A program made the position numbers and the translations under genes. Of a DNA stretch of 64,000 nt, positions 16,128-24,898 are shown in pieces (the first letter of the stretch is position 1; the number at the start of each line of letters is the position of its first letter). Location of the stretch: assembly GCA_020636915.1 (NCBI GenBank), contig JACJWV010000003.1:248001-312000 (forward strand). Reading direction: 5' to 3'. Source of the stretch: Nocardioides sp. GTDB lineage: Bacteria > Actinomycetota > Actinomycetes > Propionibacteriales > Nocardioidaceae. The notes below the pieces were generated by a model that was not told the origin of the DNA, made no database searches, and saw only the letters and a program-made list of their open reading frames with translations.

Positions 16128-16874
16128 ATGGCTGCCACTCCCCCCACCAGCAAGCGACTCGCCGCCGAGTTCCTCGGCACCTTCGTCCTCGTGTTCGGGG
16201 GCTGCGGCACGGCCGTGATGGCGACGACGAATCCCGACGTCGGCGTCGGGTGGCTCGGCGTCGCCCTCGCCTTCGGCCTGACGGTGCTTGTGATGGCCTA
16301 CGCCGTCGGCCACGTCTCGGGTGGGCACTTCAACCCCGCGGTCACGCTCGGCGCCGCCGCCTGCGGCCGGTTCGCGTGGAAGGACACCCCGGCGTACATC
16401 ATCACCCAGCTGGTAGCCGGCGTCTCCGCGGGCGCCCTGCTGCTCGTCGTGGCGAACGGCCTCGACGGGTTCTCCGCGGTCGACAGCGGCTTCGCCTCCA
16501 ACGGGTACGGCGACCGCTCACCGATGGGGTACGACCTGCTCGCCTGCCTGGTGATCGAGGTGCTGCTCACCGCGGTCTTCCTCTGGGTCATCCTCGGCGC
16601 GACCGACACCCGGGCACCCAAGGGCTTGGCCCCGCTCGCGATCGGCCTCTCCCTGACCCTGATCCACCTGATCAGCATCCCGGTCACCAACACCTCGGTG
16701 AACCCGGCCCGCTCGATCGGCGTCGGCCTCTTCGCCGGCTCGGACGCGATCGCGCAGCTGTGGCTGTTCATCCTCGCGCCCGTCGCCGGCGGTCTGATCG
16801 CCGGCTTCAGCTACGCGTTCCTCGTCGGCGAGCACGAGCCGACCGTGGAGCTGCCGGAGGCGATGGAGACCTGA
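16128..16874 (+). CDS. aqpZ: Aquaporin Z-type water channel
   Basis: The 248-residue membrane protein has six helices and both NPA loops: SGGHFNPAVT near residue 67 and TSVNPARSIG near residue 190. The first helix AAEFLGTFVLVFGGCGTAV is typical of MIP channels, and the short loops favour the water-selective AqpZ group over glycerol facilitators. GGAGG lies 9 nt upstream of the ATG. The gene is monocistronic, followed by a minus-strand DUF1059 gene. Confidence 0.9.
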   Translation: MAATPPTSKRLAAEFLGTFVLVFGGCGTAVMATTNPDVGVGWLGVALAFGLTVLVMAYAVGHVSGGHFNPAVTLGAAACGRFAWKDTPAYIITQLVAGVSAGALLLVVANGLDGFSAVDSGFASNGYGDRSPMGYDLLACLVIEVLLTAVFLWVILGATDTRAPKGLAPLAIGLSLTLIHLISIPVTNTSVNPARSIGVGLFAGSDAIAQLWLFILAPVAGGLIAGFSYAFLVGEHEPTVELPEAMET

Positions 16875-16896
16875 GCGCAGGCCGGCCCGGCCCCGA

Positions 16897-17043
16897 TCAG
16901 GTCGCGATGAAGAGGATCTCGTCGCGGCCGTACTCCATCCCGGGGTGCGCGTCGGCGAGGTGCGCCTGCGTCAGCTCGACGAGCTCGTCCTCGTCCTGGG
17001 CGCGGATCACCTCACCGCACGGGCAGCTCAGCCTGGTCTTCAT
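16897..17043 (-). CDS. DUF1059 family small protein
   Basis: A 48-codon gene encodes MKTRLSCPCGEVIRAQDEDE and continues with LVELTQAHLADAHPGM and a short acidic tail. The CPCG cysteine pair followed by a histidine-containing helix (AHLADAHPG) is the signature of the DUF1059 family. These small proteins may bind a metal through two Cys and two His; the function is unknown. The start is an ATG at 17043 with GGTGGCTCC just upstream. The gene is convergent with aqpZ and lies 79 bp upstream of the coding-strand end of pckG1. Confidence 0.8.
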   Translation of the reverse strand: MKTRLSCPCGEVIRAQDEDELVELTQAHLADAHPGMEYGRDEILFIAT

Positions 17044-17122
17044 GGAGCCACCCTAGGACGTGTTGTCACGTGCGAACGCCCCGTCCGGTCTCCCGGACGG
17101 GGCGTGGCACGGTGCGAGCCGA

Positions 17123-18967
17123 TCAGCCGCGCTCGGCCTCCAGGGCCGCGGCGACCCGGCGGTGCGCCTCCCAGATCTCGTCGGGGAGGTTGTCGAACTG
17201 CTTGAGGTGGGCCTCGCGGAAGCCCATCTCCTGGTGCCAGCGCTCGGTGTCGATCGTGAGGAGGACGTCGAGGTCCTCCTGCTCGATCTCGAGACCCTCG
17301 AGGTGGAGCTCCTCGACCCGGGGCAGGATGCCGACCGGCGTCTCCCGGCCGGTGACCTCACCCTTCTTGAGCTGGATCAGCCACAGCAGTGCGCGCAGGT
17401 TCTCGCGGTAGCCCGGCCAGCGGAAGTGCCCGTCGTCGGGGTCACGCTGGAACCAGTTGACGTGCGCGAAGATCGGCTGGTCCGACGACGCACCGATGAT
17501 GTCCAGCCAGTGCCGGGCGTAGTCGCCCTCGCCGTACGCCATGAAGGGCCGCATCGACATCGGGTCGTAGCGCAGCTGGCCGTCGACGCCCTCGGCGGCG
17601 AAGGTCGCCTCGGCGCCCAGGGTCAGGCCGTCGTACACGCCCTCGGCGAGGTCGCGGATCCCCCGGACCAACGGCTCGCGGTCGCTGGTGCGGCCACCGA
17701 AGATGATCGCGTCGATCCGCACCCCGGCCGGGTCCTCGAAGTCCTTCGCGACGTTCGGGACGTTCGCGAGGGTGGTCGTGAACCGGCTGTTCGGGTGCGC
17801 CCAGGGGGCGTCCGCGTCCTCGGGCTTGCGGTCAGCGATCACCTCGCCCTTCCAGTCCGTCCACCCGGTGACGTCCTCCGGCGGGTTCTTGGTCTTGCCC
17901 TCCCACCAGACCTCGTGGGTGTCAGCGTTGTAGGCGACGTTGGTGAAGATCGCGCCGCTGCCGGGCCGGATCGAGTCCAGCGCGCCCGGGTTCGTCTTCG
18001 CGTTGGTGTCCTTGGCGACACCGAAGACTCCGAACTCCGGGTTCATCCCGTAGACCTTGCCGTCGTCGGGGTTGACCCACAGCCAGGCGATGTCGTCGCC
18101 GTAGAACTCGACGAGGTAGCGGTCGCCCAGGGCGTCCGGAGCAAGCGTCATGGCGAGGTTGGTCTTGCCCGAGGCGCTCGGGAAGCCGCCGCAGATGTTG
18201 TACTTCTCGCCGGTCACCTTGTCGGTGATGCCCAGCAGCATGAACTGCTCGGCGAGGAAGCCCTTGGAGGCGTAGCCGTCGTAGCAGGCCTGGCGGAGCC
18301 CGTGGGCGATCTTGCCGAGCAGGGCGTTGCCGCCGTAGGACGAGCCGAAGTGCAGGATGGTTCGCTCGTCGGCCACGGTCACGAAGTACCGCTGGTCGTC
18401 CGGCGTGCCCTGCCCGAGGTTCTCCAGGTCGCCGGTCACGTGGACCGCGCGCACGAAGTGGTTCGGGTCGGCCAGGTTGTCGACGTACTGCGCGCCGACG
18501 CGCGACATCCGGATCATGTGCAGCGCAACGGTCCGGGTGTCGGTCACCTGGACACCGGCGGCGAACGCCTCGAGCGGAGATCCGGGTGGCGACATCAGGT
18601 AGGGGATGACGTACATCGTCTTCCCCTTCGACGCGCCCCGCATCCGGTCGACGAGCATCGGCTTCATCTCCGAGGCCGGACGCCAGTTGTTGTAGACGCC
18701 CTTGTCGGCCGGGTTGCTCGTGGCCACGATCGTGCGCTCCTCGGAGCGTGCCGTGTCCTTGTAGTAGCTGCGCGAGTAGTACAAGCCGTCGCCGGCCGGC
18801 AACAGCTCACCCGCGTCGAGCGCCTCCTTCAGCAACCGTGCGTCGTCGTCGGCACTGACGACCTCGACCCGGTCTGCACCGGTGATCTCGGCCCAGTGCG
18901 CGACGTACTCGCGCACGTGGGGATTCTTCAAGCCTGCTTCGTCGAGAACCTTCTCCACGTCGACCAT
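17123..18967 (-). CDS. pckG: Phosphoenolpyruvate carboxykinase (GTP), copy 1
   Basis: The 614-residue enzyme has the length and motifs of GTP-dependent PEPCK: an N-terminal PEP/oxaloacetate domain (NNWRPASEMKPMLVDRMRG, ERTILHFGSSYGGNALLGK), the P-loop at about residue 260, and the kinase-2 aspartates in VEFYGDDIAWLWVN. A C-terminal nucleotide domain follows (RIDAIIFGGRTSDREPLVR). It converts oxaloacetate and GTP to PEP. Its P-loop reads FPSASGKTN: the reactive cysteine usual in GTP-type enzymes (ACGKT) is serine here. A second, canonical PEPCK is at 26450. The ATG at 18967 has AAAGGAT upstream. The C-rich 5' region is shared with the divergent cNMP/CBS gene. Confidence 0.92.
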   Translation of the reverse strand: MVDVEKVLDEAGLKNPHVREYVAHWAEITGADRVEVVSADDDARLLKEALDAGELLPAGDGLYYSRSYYKDTARSEERTIVATSNPADKGVYNNWRPASEMKPMLVDRMRGASKGKTMYVIPYLMSPPGSPLEAFAAGVQVTDTRTVALHMIRMSRVGAQYVDNLADPNHFVRAVHVTGDLENLGQGTPDDQRYFVTVADERTILHFGSSYGGNALLGKIAHGLRQACYDGYASKGFLAEQFMLLGITDKVTGEKYNICGGFPSASGKTNLAMTLAPDALGDRYLVEFYGDDIAWLWVNPDDGKVYGMNPEFGVFGVAKDTNAKTNPGALDSIRPGSGAIFTNVAYNADTHEVWWEGKTKNPPEDVTGWTDWKGEVIADRKPEDADAPWAHPNSRFTTTLANVPNVAKDFEDPAGVRIDAIIFGGRTSDREPLVRGIRDLAEGVYDGLTLGAEATFAAEGVDGQLRYDPMSMRPFMAYGEGDYARHWLDIIGASSDQPIFAHVNWFQRDPDDGHFRWPGYRENLRALLWLIQLKKGEVTGRETPVGILPRVEELHLEGLEIEQEDLDVLLTIDTERWHQEMGFREAHLKQFDNLPDEIWEAHRRVAAALEAERG

Positions 18968-19135
18968 GAACGGCACATCCTTTGCTCCGCTAGACCGGTG
19001 TTGGCACCGTACCCAAGATCGCAGCGTTCGCGACGCCTGGGGTAGGGACTGAAGTCCCCCCGACCCGACCGGAAGGGTGTGCCGGGTCACGCCGACCTGC
19101 CGCCGCGACGCGTCGGTGGGAGGAGGATGTGCGCC

Positions 19136-20947
19136 GTGAAGGAGTACGCCGACTTCCTCGGCAGCCAGCCTCCGTACGACTCCCTGGGCTCCGACGATCT
19201 CCGCCGGCTGGTCGAGGCGCTCGAGGTGGAGTACGTCGCGGCCGGCTCGATGATCGTCGTCGCCGACCAGCCGCCGCTCGACCACATGTGGGTGCTGCGC
19301 AGCGGGGCGGTGGAGGTCATCGACCGCGGCCGCGTCGTCGACCACCTCGGCCCCGGCGACACCTTCGGGCACATCTCGGTCCTCACCGGCCTCGCTCCGG
19401 CGCTGTCGGTGCGTGCGCTCGAGGACTGCCTGTGCCTGCGGCTCCCGGACCCGCGCACGGTCGTCGAGGAGCCCGGCCGCCTCCACTCCCACTACGGCAC
19501 CATGATCAGCCGGCAGCGGTTGTCGGGCAGCGGTGCCCTCGACGAGACGCCGCGCTCGGCACGCTCCCTGATGCGGCCCGTCGTCTGGGCGAGGTACGAC
19601 GAACCGGTCGCCGTCGTCGCGCAGCGGATCACCGATGCCGGCCACTCGGGCGCGCTGGTGCGCCGCGGCGACGAGTGGGGCATCGTGACCGACCACGACT
19701 TCCGGCGGCGGGTGGCGACCGGCGAGGTGGCGCCGGCCGAACCGGTCGGGGCGCTGGCGTCCTTCCCGGCGCTCACGGTGAGCGAGGAGTTCTCCCAGGC
19801 GTCGGCGTTCTCGCGGATGATCGACCGCGGCGTGCACCACCTGGTGGTCCTCGACCGCGACGGGACGCCGGCCGGCATCCTGCGCGCGGTCGACTTCGCC
19901 TCGGCCGACATCCGCAACCCGCTGCTCGTCCGCTCCCAGATCGAGGCAGCCGACAGCATCGGCGAGCTGCGGGCGGCCGCGGCGCTGGTACGCCCGACCC
20001 TGGTCGAGCTCGGCAGCATCGGCGTACCCGCCCTCCAGGTCGGCAGCCTGCAGGCGGCGATCGTCGACAGCATCCTGCGCCGGCTCGTGGCCCTCCACGG
20101 CCTCGACCAGCTCGCGCAGGCGCCGTCACTGGTCGTCCTCGGCTCGCTGGCGCGGCGCGAGCCACTGCCGACCTCGGACGTCGACACCGCGCTGGTGTGG
20201 CCCGACGACCTCGCCGAGGCCGGGCAGGCCGAGTACCTCGAGCGCGCCGAGGCACTGCTCACCGACCTGGAGTCCTGCGGGTTCGCGCGGTGCCCCAACG
20301 GCGCGAACGCCGTGAACCCGCTGTTCGCCCGCTCCCGCGAGCGGTGGTCGGCGGCGGTGTCGCGGTGGCTGGGCGACCCGACCGCCAACCAGGCCCTGCT
20401 CCTGGCGTCGATCGTGATCGACAGCCGACCCCTGACCGAGGTCGCCCTGGGGCGCACCGTCACCGATGCGCTCCGGGTGCGCAGGCGCACCCGCGAGTTC
20501 CTCGACCTCTTCGTCAGGGAGTCGACCGCGGTCAAGCCGCCGAGCGGTTTCGTGCGCGAGTTCGTCGTCGACCACCGGGGCCGCCACCGAGGGGAGCTCG
20601 ACCTCAAGCGCGGCGGTCTGCTGCCGGTCGCCGCGATCGGCCGGTGGGCCGCAGTGGTCACGGGTGACACGCGGGGCGGCACCGTCGACCGGCTCCGGCG
20701 CGGCGAGGCGGCGAGCCTGCTGACGCACGACGAGGCCGAGACGCTCACCGCCGCGTTCGAGCAGACCTACGAGCTGTTGCTCGAGCGCGACCTCGCCGCG
20801 ATCGCCACGGGCGCCACGACGTCGACGTACGTGAACCCCCGCGAGCTCGACACCCTCACCCGGCGGCACCTGCGCGAGACCTTCAGGAGCATCAGCGCGA
20901 TCCAGGACCACCTCGCGAGCTCGTGGTCCGAGCGGCTGACGCCGTGA
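19136..20947 (+). CDS. cNMP-binding / CBS / DUF294 putative nucleotidyltransferase
   Basis: The 603-residue protein has three modules: a cyclic-nucleotide-binding domain at about 20-115 (VLRSGAVEVIDRGRVVDHLG), a CBS pair at about 135-260 (GHSGALVRRGDEWGIVTDHD), and a DUF294 nucleotidyltransferase region. In that region VVLGSLARREPLPTSDVDTA carries the GS...DxD pattern of the DNA polymerase beta-like fold, followed by a helical C-terminal DUF294 domain. It is a cytoplasmic signalling protein of unknown target, related to GlnD-like nucleotidyltransferases. The GTG at 19136 is chosen because AGGAGG (19121-19126) is 9 nt away; the ATG at 19127 directly abuts it. The stop overlaps the exonuclease gene by 4 nt. 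Confidence 0.85.
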   Translation: MKEYADFLGSQPPYDSLGSDDLRRLVEALEVEYVAAGSMIVVADQPPLDHMWVLRSGAVEVIDRGRVVDHLGPGDTFGHISVLTGLAPALSVRALEDCLCLRLPDPRTVVEEPGRLHSHYGTMISRQRLSGSGALDETPRSARSLMRPVVWARYDEPVAVVAQRITDAGHSGALVRRGDEWGIVTDHDFRRRVATGEVAPAEPVGALASFPALTVSEEFSQASAFSRMIDRGVHHLVVLDRDGTPAGILRAVDFASADIRNPLLVRSQIEAADSIGELRAAAALVRPTLVELGSIGVPALQVGSLQAAIVDSILRRLVALHGLDQLAQAPSLVVLGSLARREPLPTSDVDTALVWPDDLAEAGQAEYLERAEALLTDLESCGFARCPNGANAVNPLFARSRERWSAAVSRWLGDPTANQALLLASIVIDSRPLTEVALGRTVTDALRVRRRTREFLDLFVRESTAVKPPSGFVREFVVDHRGRHRGELDLKRGGLLPVAAIGRWAAVVTGDTRGGTVDRLRRGEAASLLTHDEAETLTAAFEQTYELLLERDLAAIATGATTSTYVNPRELDTLTRRHLRETFRSISAIQDHLASSWSERLTP

Positions 20948-21585
20948 CCGCCCTCGTCCGGACCGCGCTGCGCGTGCCCGACCTCGACGTCCCCTGGCGC
21001 CAGGTCGACTACTGCGTGGTCGACGTCGAGACGACCGGCCTCGACCTGCGGCACGACACCCTGGTCTCGTTCGGCAGCGTCCTGGTCCGCAGCGGTCGCA
21101 TCGTGCTGCGGAGCCGAGTGGACATCGACATCCGCCCGGACCGGCGGATCGGCGTCAGCGCGATGACCGTGCACGGCCTGCGCCACGAGGACCTCGAGAC
21201 GGCGCCGCCGCTCGCCGACGTCGCGGGCCGGATCGTCTCCGAGCTCGACGGCCGCGTCCTGGTCGCGCACGCCGCATGGATCGAGCGCGCGATCCTGCGC
21301 GAGCCGGTGCGGCTGGCGGGCCGGCGGTGGCGACCCGCGGTCGTCGACACCGCCGCGCTGCTCCGGGCGACCGGGGTGGCACCCAGCGGGACGGGGCACG
21401 AGCCCGACCTCGAGTGGTCGGCCGAGACGCTCGGCCTCTCGCCCCACAGCACCCACCACGCCCTGGGTGACGCACTCACCACCGCCGAGGTCCTGCTCGT
21501 GCTGGCCGCACGGCTCGAGCGGGACCAGCCCGGCCTGACGGCCCGCTCGCTGGTCAAGATCTCCCGCGCACACACCCTCACGTGA
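20944..21585 (+). CDS. DnaQ-like 3'-5' exonuclease family protein
   Basis: The 213-residue protein has the DEDD-type exonuclease motif I CVVDVETTGLD (DxE) near residue 30 and motif III HALGDALTTAEV (H-x4-D) near residue 180. Motif II, usually AHNAxFD, reads LVAHAAWIERAIL, so the expected Asp position is Glu. The GTG at 20944 overlaps the previous stop (GTGA). This exonuclease/DUF294 pairing suggests a joint nucleotide or nucleic-acid task, but the substrate is unknown. Whether the motif II change permits catalysis is an open question. Confidence 0.82.
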   Translation: MTALVRTALRVPDLDVPWRQVDYCVVDVETTGLDLRHDTLVSFGSVLVRSGRIVLRSRVDIDIRPDRRIGVSAMTVHGLRHEDLETAPPLADVAGRIVSELDGRVLVAHAAWIERAILREPVRLAGRRWRPAVVDTAALLRATGVAPSGTGHEPDLEWSAETLGLSPHSTHHALGDALTTAEVLLVLAARLERDQPGLTARSLVKISRAHTLT

Positions 21586-21601
21586 TCTAGGTTCGGGCGC
21601 C

Positions 21602-22747
21602 ATGAGCACGCGTGCCCGCCCGCGCGTGGTCGTCGCCGGCCTCGGCGACAGCGGGCTCCTCACCGCGACGCACCTCGCGCGCCACGTCGACGTCGTCGGC
21701 ATCTCGACCAAGCCGGCACTGGTCAGCGGGCAGGAGCTGGGCTTGCGACTGACCCGTCCCGAGACGTGGGCGCGCGACTACTACGTGGAGTTCGGCCGTT
21801 ACCGCCGCCTCGACCGGGTGCGGACCGTGCACGGCACCATCACCGGCGTCGACCTCGACGCCCGCGTCCTGCGTGTGACCGGCGCCGACGGCCGCGGGAC
21901 CGAGGAGCCGTACGACGTCCTGGTGATCTCGACCGGCGTCACCAACGGCTTCTGGCGCCGGCCGGACCTGCAGTCCGCCGCCGACATCGACACCGCCCTG
22001 CTCGCCGCGCACGAGCGGCTGGCCCGGGCCGGGTCTGTCACCGTCGTCGGCGGCGGCGCGGCTGCCGTCAACAGCGCGGCGAACCTCGCCTCCACGTGGC
22101 CGGACAAGCGCGTCGACCTCTACTTCCCGGGCGAGCGCCCGCTGCCCCACCACCACCGCGGCGTGTGGCGTCGGGTCGAGCGCCGCCTGATCGAGCGCGG
22201 TGTGGGCCTCCACCCCGGCCACCGGGCCGAGATCCCCGACGGCTTCGCCTGCGACCGGATCACCGACGGCCCGGTCCGCTGGAGCACCGGCCAGCCTCCG
22301 GCGTACGCCGACGCGACCGTGTGGGCGGTGGGCCGGGTGCGCCCCAACACGGCGTGGCTGCCGGACGAGGTGCTCGACGAGCACGGCTTCGTCCGGGTCG
22401 GACGCGATCTGCGCGTGCCGGGCCGGGCCGGCGTGTTCGCGATCGGCGACGTCGCCGCCACCGACCCGCTCCGCTCCTCGGCGCGGAACCGGGCCGACCG
22501 CCTGCTGGCCCGCAACGTCCGCGCCTGGCTCGGCGGCGGCCGGCTCGACGAGTTCCGGCCGGCCCGTCGACGGTGGGGGTCGATCCTGGGCTTCCAGCCC
22601 AACGGGCTCGAGGTGTTCACCCCGAAGGGCGGGGTCTTCCGCTTCCCCGCCTGGTCGATCGACACCGTCCTGCAGCCGTGGATCGTGCGCCGCGGGATCT
22701 ACGGCGGGATCCGGCCCGGGCCGCCGTGGTCCGCCACGGCCGACTGA
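21602..22747 (+). CDS. NAD(P)/FAD-dependent oxidoreductase (NDH-2/AIF-like)
   Basis: The 381-residue flavoprotein has the N-terminal FAD motif VVVAGLGDSGLLTATHLA and a second nucleotide motif VTVVGGGAAAVNSAANLA for NAD(P)H. The FAD-closing motif GVFAIGDVAATDP and a C-terminal hydrophobic or amphipathic region follow. It resembles type II NADH dehydrogenases and AIF/FSP1-like quinone reductases that sit on the membrane surface. A TAGGTT box (21588-21593) is 8 nt before the ATG, so the mRNA is probably leaderless. A decayed second copy of its 3' half lies at 23763-24339. Confidence 0.85.
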   Translation: MSTRARPRVVVAGLGDSGLLTATHLARHVDVVGISTKPALVSGQELGLRLTRPETWARDYYVEFGRYRRLDRVRTVHGTITGVDLDARVLRVTGADGRGTEEPYDVLVISTGVTNGFWRRPDLQSAADIDTALLAAHERLARAGSVTVVGGGAAAVNSAANLASTWPDKRVDLYFPGERPLPHHHRGVWRRVERRLIERGVGLHPGHRAEIPDGFACDRITDGPVRWSTGQPPAYADATVWAVGRVRPNTAWLPDEVLDEHGFVRVGRDLRVPGRAGVFAIGDVAATDPLRSSARNRADRLLARNVRAWLGGGRLDEFRPARRRWGSILGFQPNGLEVFTPKGGVFRFPAWSIDTVLQPWIVRRGIYGGIRPGPPWSATAD

Positions 22748-22759
22748 GCGGTCCTGAGC

Positions 22760-23581
22760 TCAGCCGCCGACCGGGCCGCCCGTGCGGTCGCAGGGCAGCG
22801 CGGCGCCGCCCGCGGCCGAGGTGCCGGCGACCTCGGTCAGCGTCGACCGCATCGCGGTGGGCTGGAGCGCCACGTAGCCGGAGAAGGGCGTGTCCAGCTC
22901 GCGTACGCCGACCACGACCATCAGCACCAGCGTCACGACCGCACCGACGAGGATGACCCGCACCAGCGGGCGCAGGTGCCAGGTGAAGACGCACAGCAGC
23001 ACCAGGATCGTGAGCGCGGTCAGCTCGACCATCCAGCCCAGCGCGCCGGGGACCGCCGGCTCGACCTCGGCGATCCGCTCGCGCCGGCTCGTCGTCCGGT
23101 CGACCTCGAGGTCGACGAGGCCGGAGACGCCCAACCGGCCCTGGTCGTGGTCCGCCGCCGCGACGAGGGCGGAACGCAGCCGCTCCTCCCAGTGCTCCGC
23201 GAGCGGGTCGCTGCGCCCGTCGGCCATCGCCGGCCACTCGCGCTCCGCGACGGCGCGCGCGTAACAGACCAGGTCGGTCCGCACCGTCGTACGGTCGGGC
23301 TCGGTGAGGAACCTGGCTGCCTCGTGCTCGGCGAGGACCGTCGCCGCCTCGGTCGCGGCGTGCTGCTCGGCGCGCTGGTAGGAGGAGTAGGTCTGCACCA
23401 TCATGAACGCGAGCAGCAGGGCGGCGAGCGTGATCGCCGGGCCGGTCAGGTCCTCGACGTTGATCCACTCGCGTCCCGCGCCGTCGACCGGACCGTTCCG
23501 GTTCTGCCGGCGCACGGACCGGCCGAGCACCAGGCCCAGGAGGATCGCCGCGACCGCGGCTGCCACGAACAGCACGATCAC
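22760..23581 (-). CDS. DUF4239-like membrane protein
   Basis: The 273-residue protein starts with a membrane helix (FVAAAVAAILLGLVLGRSV). A second follows (ITLAALLLAFMMVQTYSSYQ) and a helical acidic region (TEAATVLAEHEAARFL). Two C-terminal helices are WMVELTALTILVLLCVFTWH and RVILVGAVVTLVLMVVVGVR. This layout is that of the DUF4239 (bestrophin-like) group, whose function is unknown. It is convergent with the oxidoreductase gene, 12 bp apart. The same pair of 3' ends is repeated in decayed form downstream. Its 5' side (23582-23760) shows no gene. Confidence 0.75.
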   Translation of the reverse strand: MIVLFVAAAVAAILLGLVLGRSVRRQNRNGPVDGAGREWINVEDLTGPAITLAALLLAFMMVQTYSSYQRAEQHAATEAATVLAEHEAARFLTEPDRTTVRTDLVCYARAVAEREWPAMADGRSDPLAEHWEERLRSALVAAADHDQGRLGVSGLVDLEVDRTTSRRERIAEVEPAVPGALGWMVELTALTILVLLCVFTWHLRPLVRVILVGAVVTLVLMVVVGVRELDTPFSGYVALQPTAMRSTLTEVAGTSAAGGAALPCDRTGGPVGG

Positions 23582-23762
23582 GGGCGGTCACCACCTCTGC
23601 GGCACCTCGGCGACGGGTCCCGCCGGACGCTAGCCGAGAGGTCGGGCCGCGGGACGCGGAACCGACGAAGCGGCCCGCCGTGCTGGACAGACGGTCGGGC
23701 ACGACGGAGGAATTGCGGCCGACCCCGCCCCGGCCGTCCGTCCCGGGTCGGCCTCCCCCATG

Positions 23763-24339
23763 ATCGGAAGCGCGGCGTGGGCCTCCAACCACCGAGCCGA
23801 GATCCCCGACAGCTTCGCAGCACGACCGGATCACCACGACCGGCCCGGTCGCTACGGAGCAACAGCCTCCGGCGCCGCCGACGCGACCGTGTGGGCGATG
23901 GGCCAGGTACGCTAACACGGCGTCGCTGCGGACGAGGTGCTCGACAGCACAGCGGCTTCACGTCCAGGTCGGACGCGATCTGCGCGTCGCAGGCCGGGCC
24001 GGCGTGTTGCCGCGATCGGCGACGTCACGCCGCCGCCGACCCGCTCGCTCCTCGGCGCGGAGACCCGAATACCGACCGCCGGCTGGCCTGGCATCCGCGC
24101 CTGGCTCGGCGGCGGCCAGCTCGACAGTTCAGCCGGCCCGTCGACGGTGAGGGTCGATCCTGGAGCTTCAGCCCAACAGGCTCGAGTGATTCCACCCGAA
24201 GGGCGGGGTCTTCAACTTCCCGCCTGGTCGATCGGCTTGCACCCAAATCCTGCAATGGCCGTGGATCGACCACGCCGCCCAGGATCTACGGCGGGATCCG
24301 GCCCGGAGCGCCGTGGTCACCACGGCCAGACTAAACTGA
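23763..24339 (+). pseudogene. Decayed duplicate of the 3' half of the FAD oxidoreductase gene
   Basis: This block aligns with 22187-22747. Long exact runs such as GTCGGACGCGATCTGCGCGT occur at both 22397 and 23968, and the order is the same throughout. The copy has frequent one-base insertions and deletions and scattered substitutions, so no frame stays open. The offset drifts from 1571 to about 1582 bp. It is either an old tandem duplication or low-quality sequence from a misassembled read of the parent locus. No functional product is expected. Confidence 0.85.
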
Positions 24340-24347
24340 TCCTGAAC

Positions 24348-24638
24348 TCAACCGCCGACCAGGCCGCCGTGCAGTCACTGAGGCAACCGGTGCAACGACC
24401 TCAGTCAGCGTCGGCGCCCACATCACTGATGGCTGGAAAGCGCCACACATGGCCGGAAAGGCGTGTCAGGCTCGCGTACGCCACGACCGACCATCAGCAC
24501 CAGCGTCACGACCGCACCGACGAGATGACCCGCACCAGCAGGCACGGGTGCCAGGTGAAGAGACGGCCGCACAGCAGCACCAGGATCGTGGTGGCGCGGT
24601 CCAGCTCGACCATCAGCCGGCGCGCGCCGGGTGACCGC
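24348..24638 (-). pseudogene. Decayed duplicate of the 3' end of the DUF4239 gene
   Basis: This continues the same duplicated block. It aligns with 22760-23056, covering the C-terminal part of the membrane protein gene, with many small indels. Similarity stops at GACCGC (24633-24638 against 23051-23056), exactly where an IS21-type end begins. The convergent arrangement of the two parent genes is kept, so the whole segment was copied as one unit. Confidence 0.8.
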
Positions 24639-24893
24639 GGACACTCCAAGATCCCTGTAGGCGGACACGTCATCTCCCTTCCTGCGGACAGCTGATCTCC
24701 CTTTTCCGCGGGTGTTGTGGGCCGGTGTGTCGGTCCGAAACCAGAGGTCCCTCCGGGGCTTCGCTCGAGGTCTCTGACCACGCAGGAGCGGACCCACCGG
24801 AGGGACTGTTGAAGAAGTCTGACAGGGAGATCATGGAGATTCTGGAAGCGTTCGATGCCACCGGTTGTGCCCATTCGGCGGCCGCGCTGGGTA
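24637..24893 (+). mobile_element. IS21-family remnant (left end and start of istA)
   Basis: Three repeats beginning GCGGACA lie at 24637, 24661 and 24684; the last two continue to CATCTCCCTT or GATCTCCCTT. Multiple subterminal repeats are typical of IS21 left ends. An istA start follows at 24809. The element stops abruptly at about 24893 where IS256 sequence begins, and no istB or right end is present. Its exact left boundary is uncertain by about 20 bp. Confidence 0.65.
24809..24893 (+). pseudogene. istA: Truncated IS21 transposase gene istA
   Basis: A TTG start with GGAGGG upstream opens the frame LKKSDREIMEILEAFDATGC, then AHSAAALG. This is the conserved N-terminus of IS21-family IstA, including the start of its helix-turn-helix. 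After about 28 residues the family sequence ends. The frame runs into IS256 DNA and stops at 24943. Only a fragment remains. Confidence 0.8.
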
Positions 24894-24898
24894 GGCGT

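Noticed and set aside
19079..19135. Upstream ATG starts for the cNMP/CBS/DUF294 gene
   Set aside because: AGGAGG at 19121-19126 abuts the ATG at 19127 but is well spaced for GTG 19136, and the added residues show no family similarity.
23594..24334. Open frames of 60-250 codons across the duplicated block and IS21 region
   Set aside because: They are chance frames in decayed sequence. None keeps the parent reading frame for long and none has a ribosome site.
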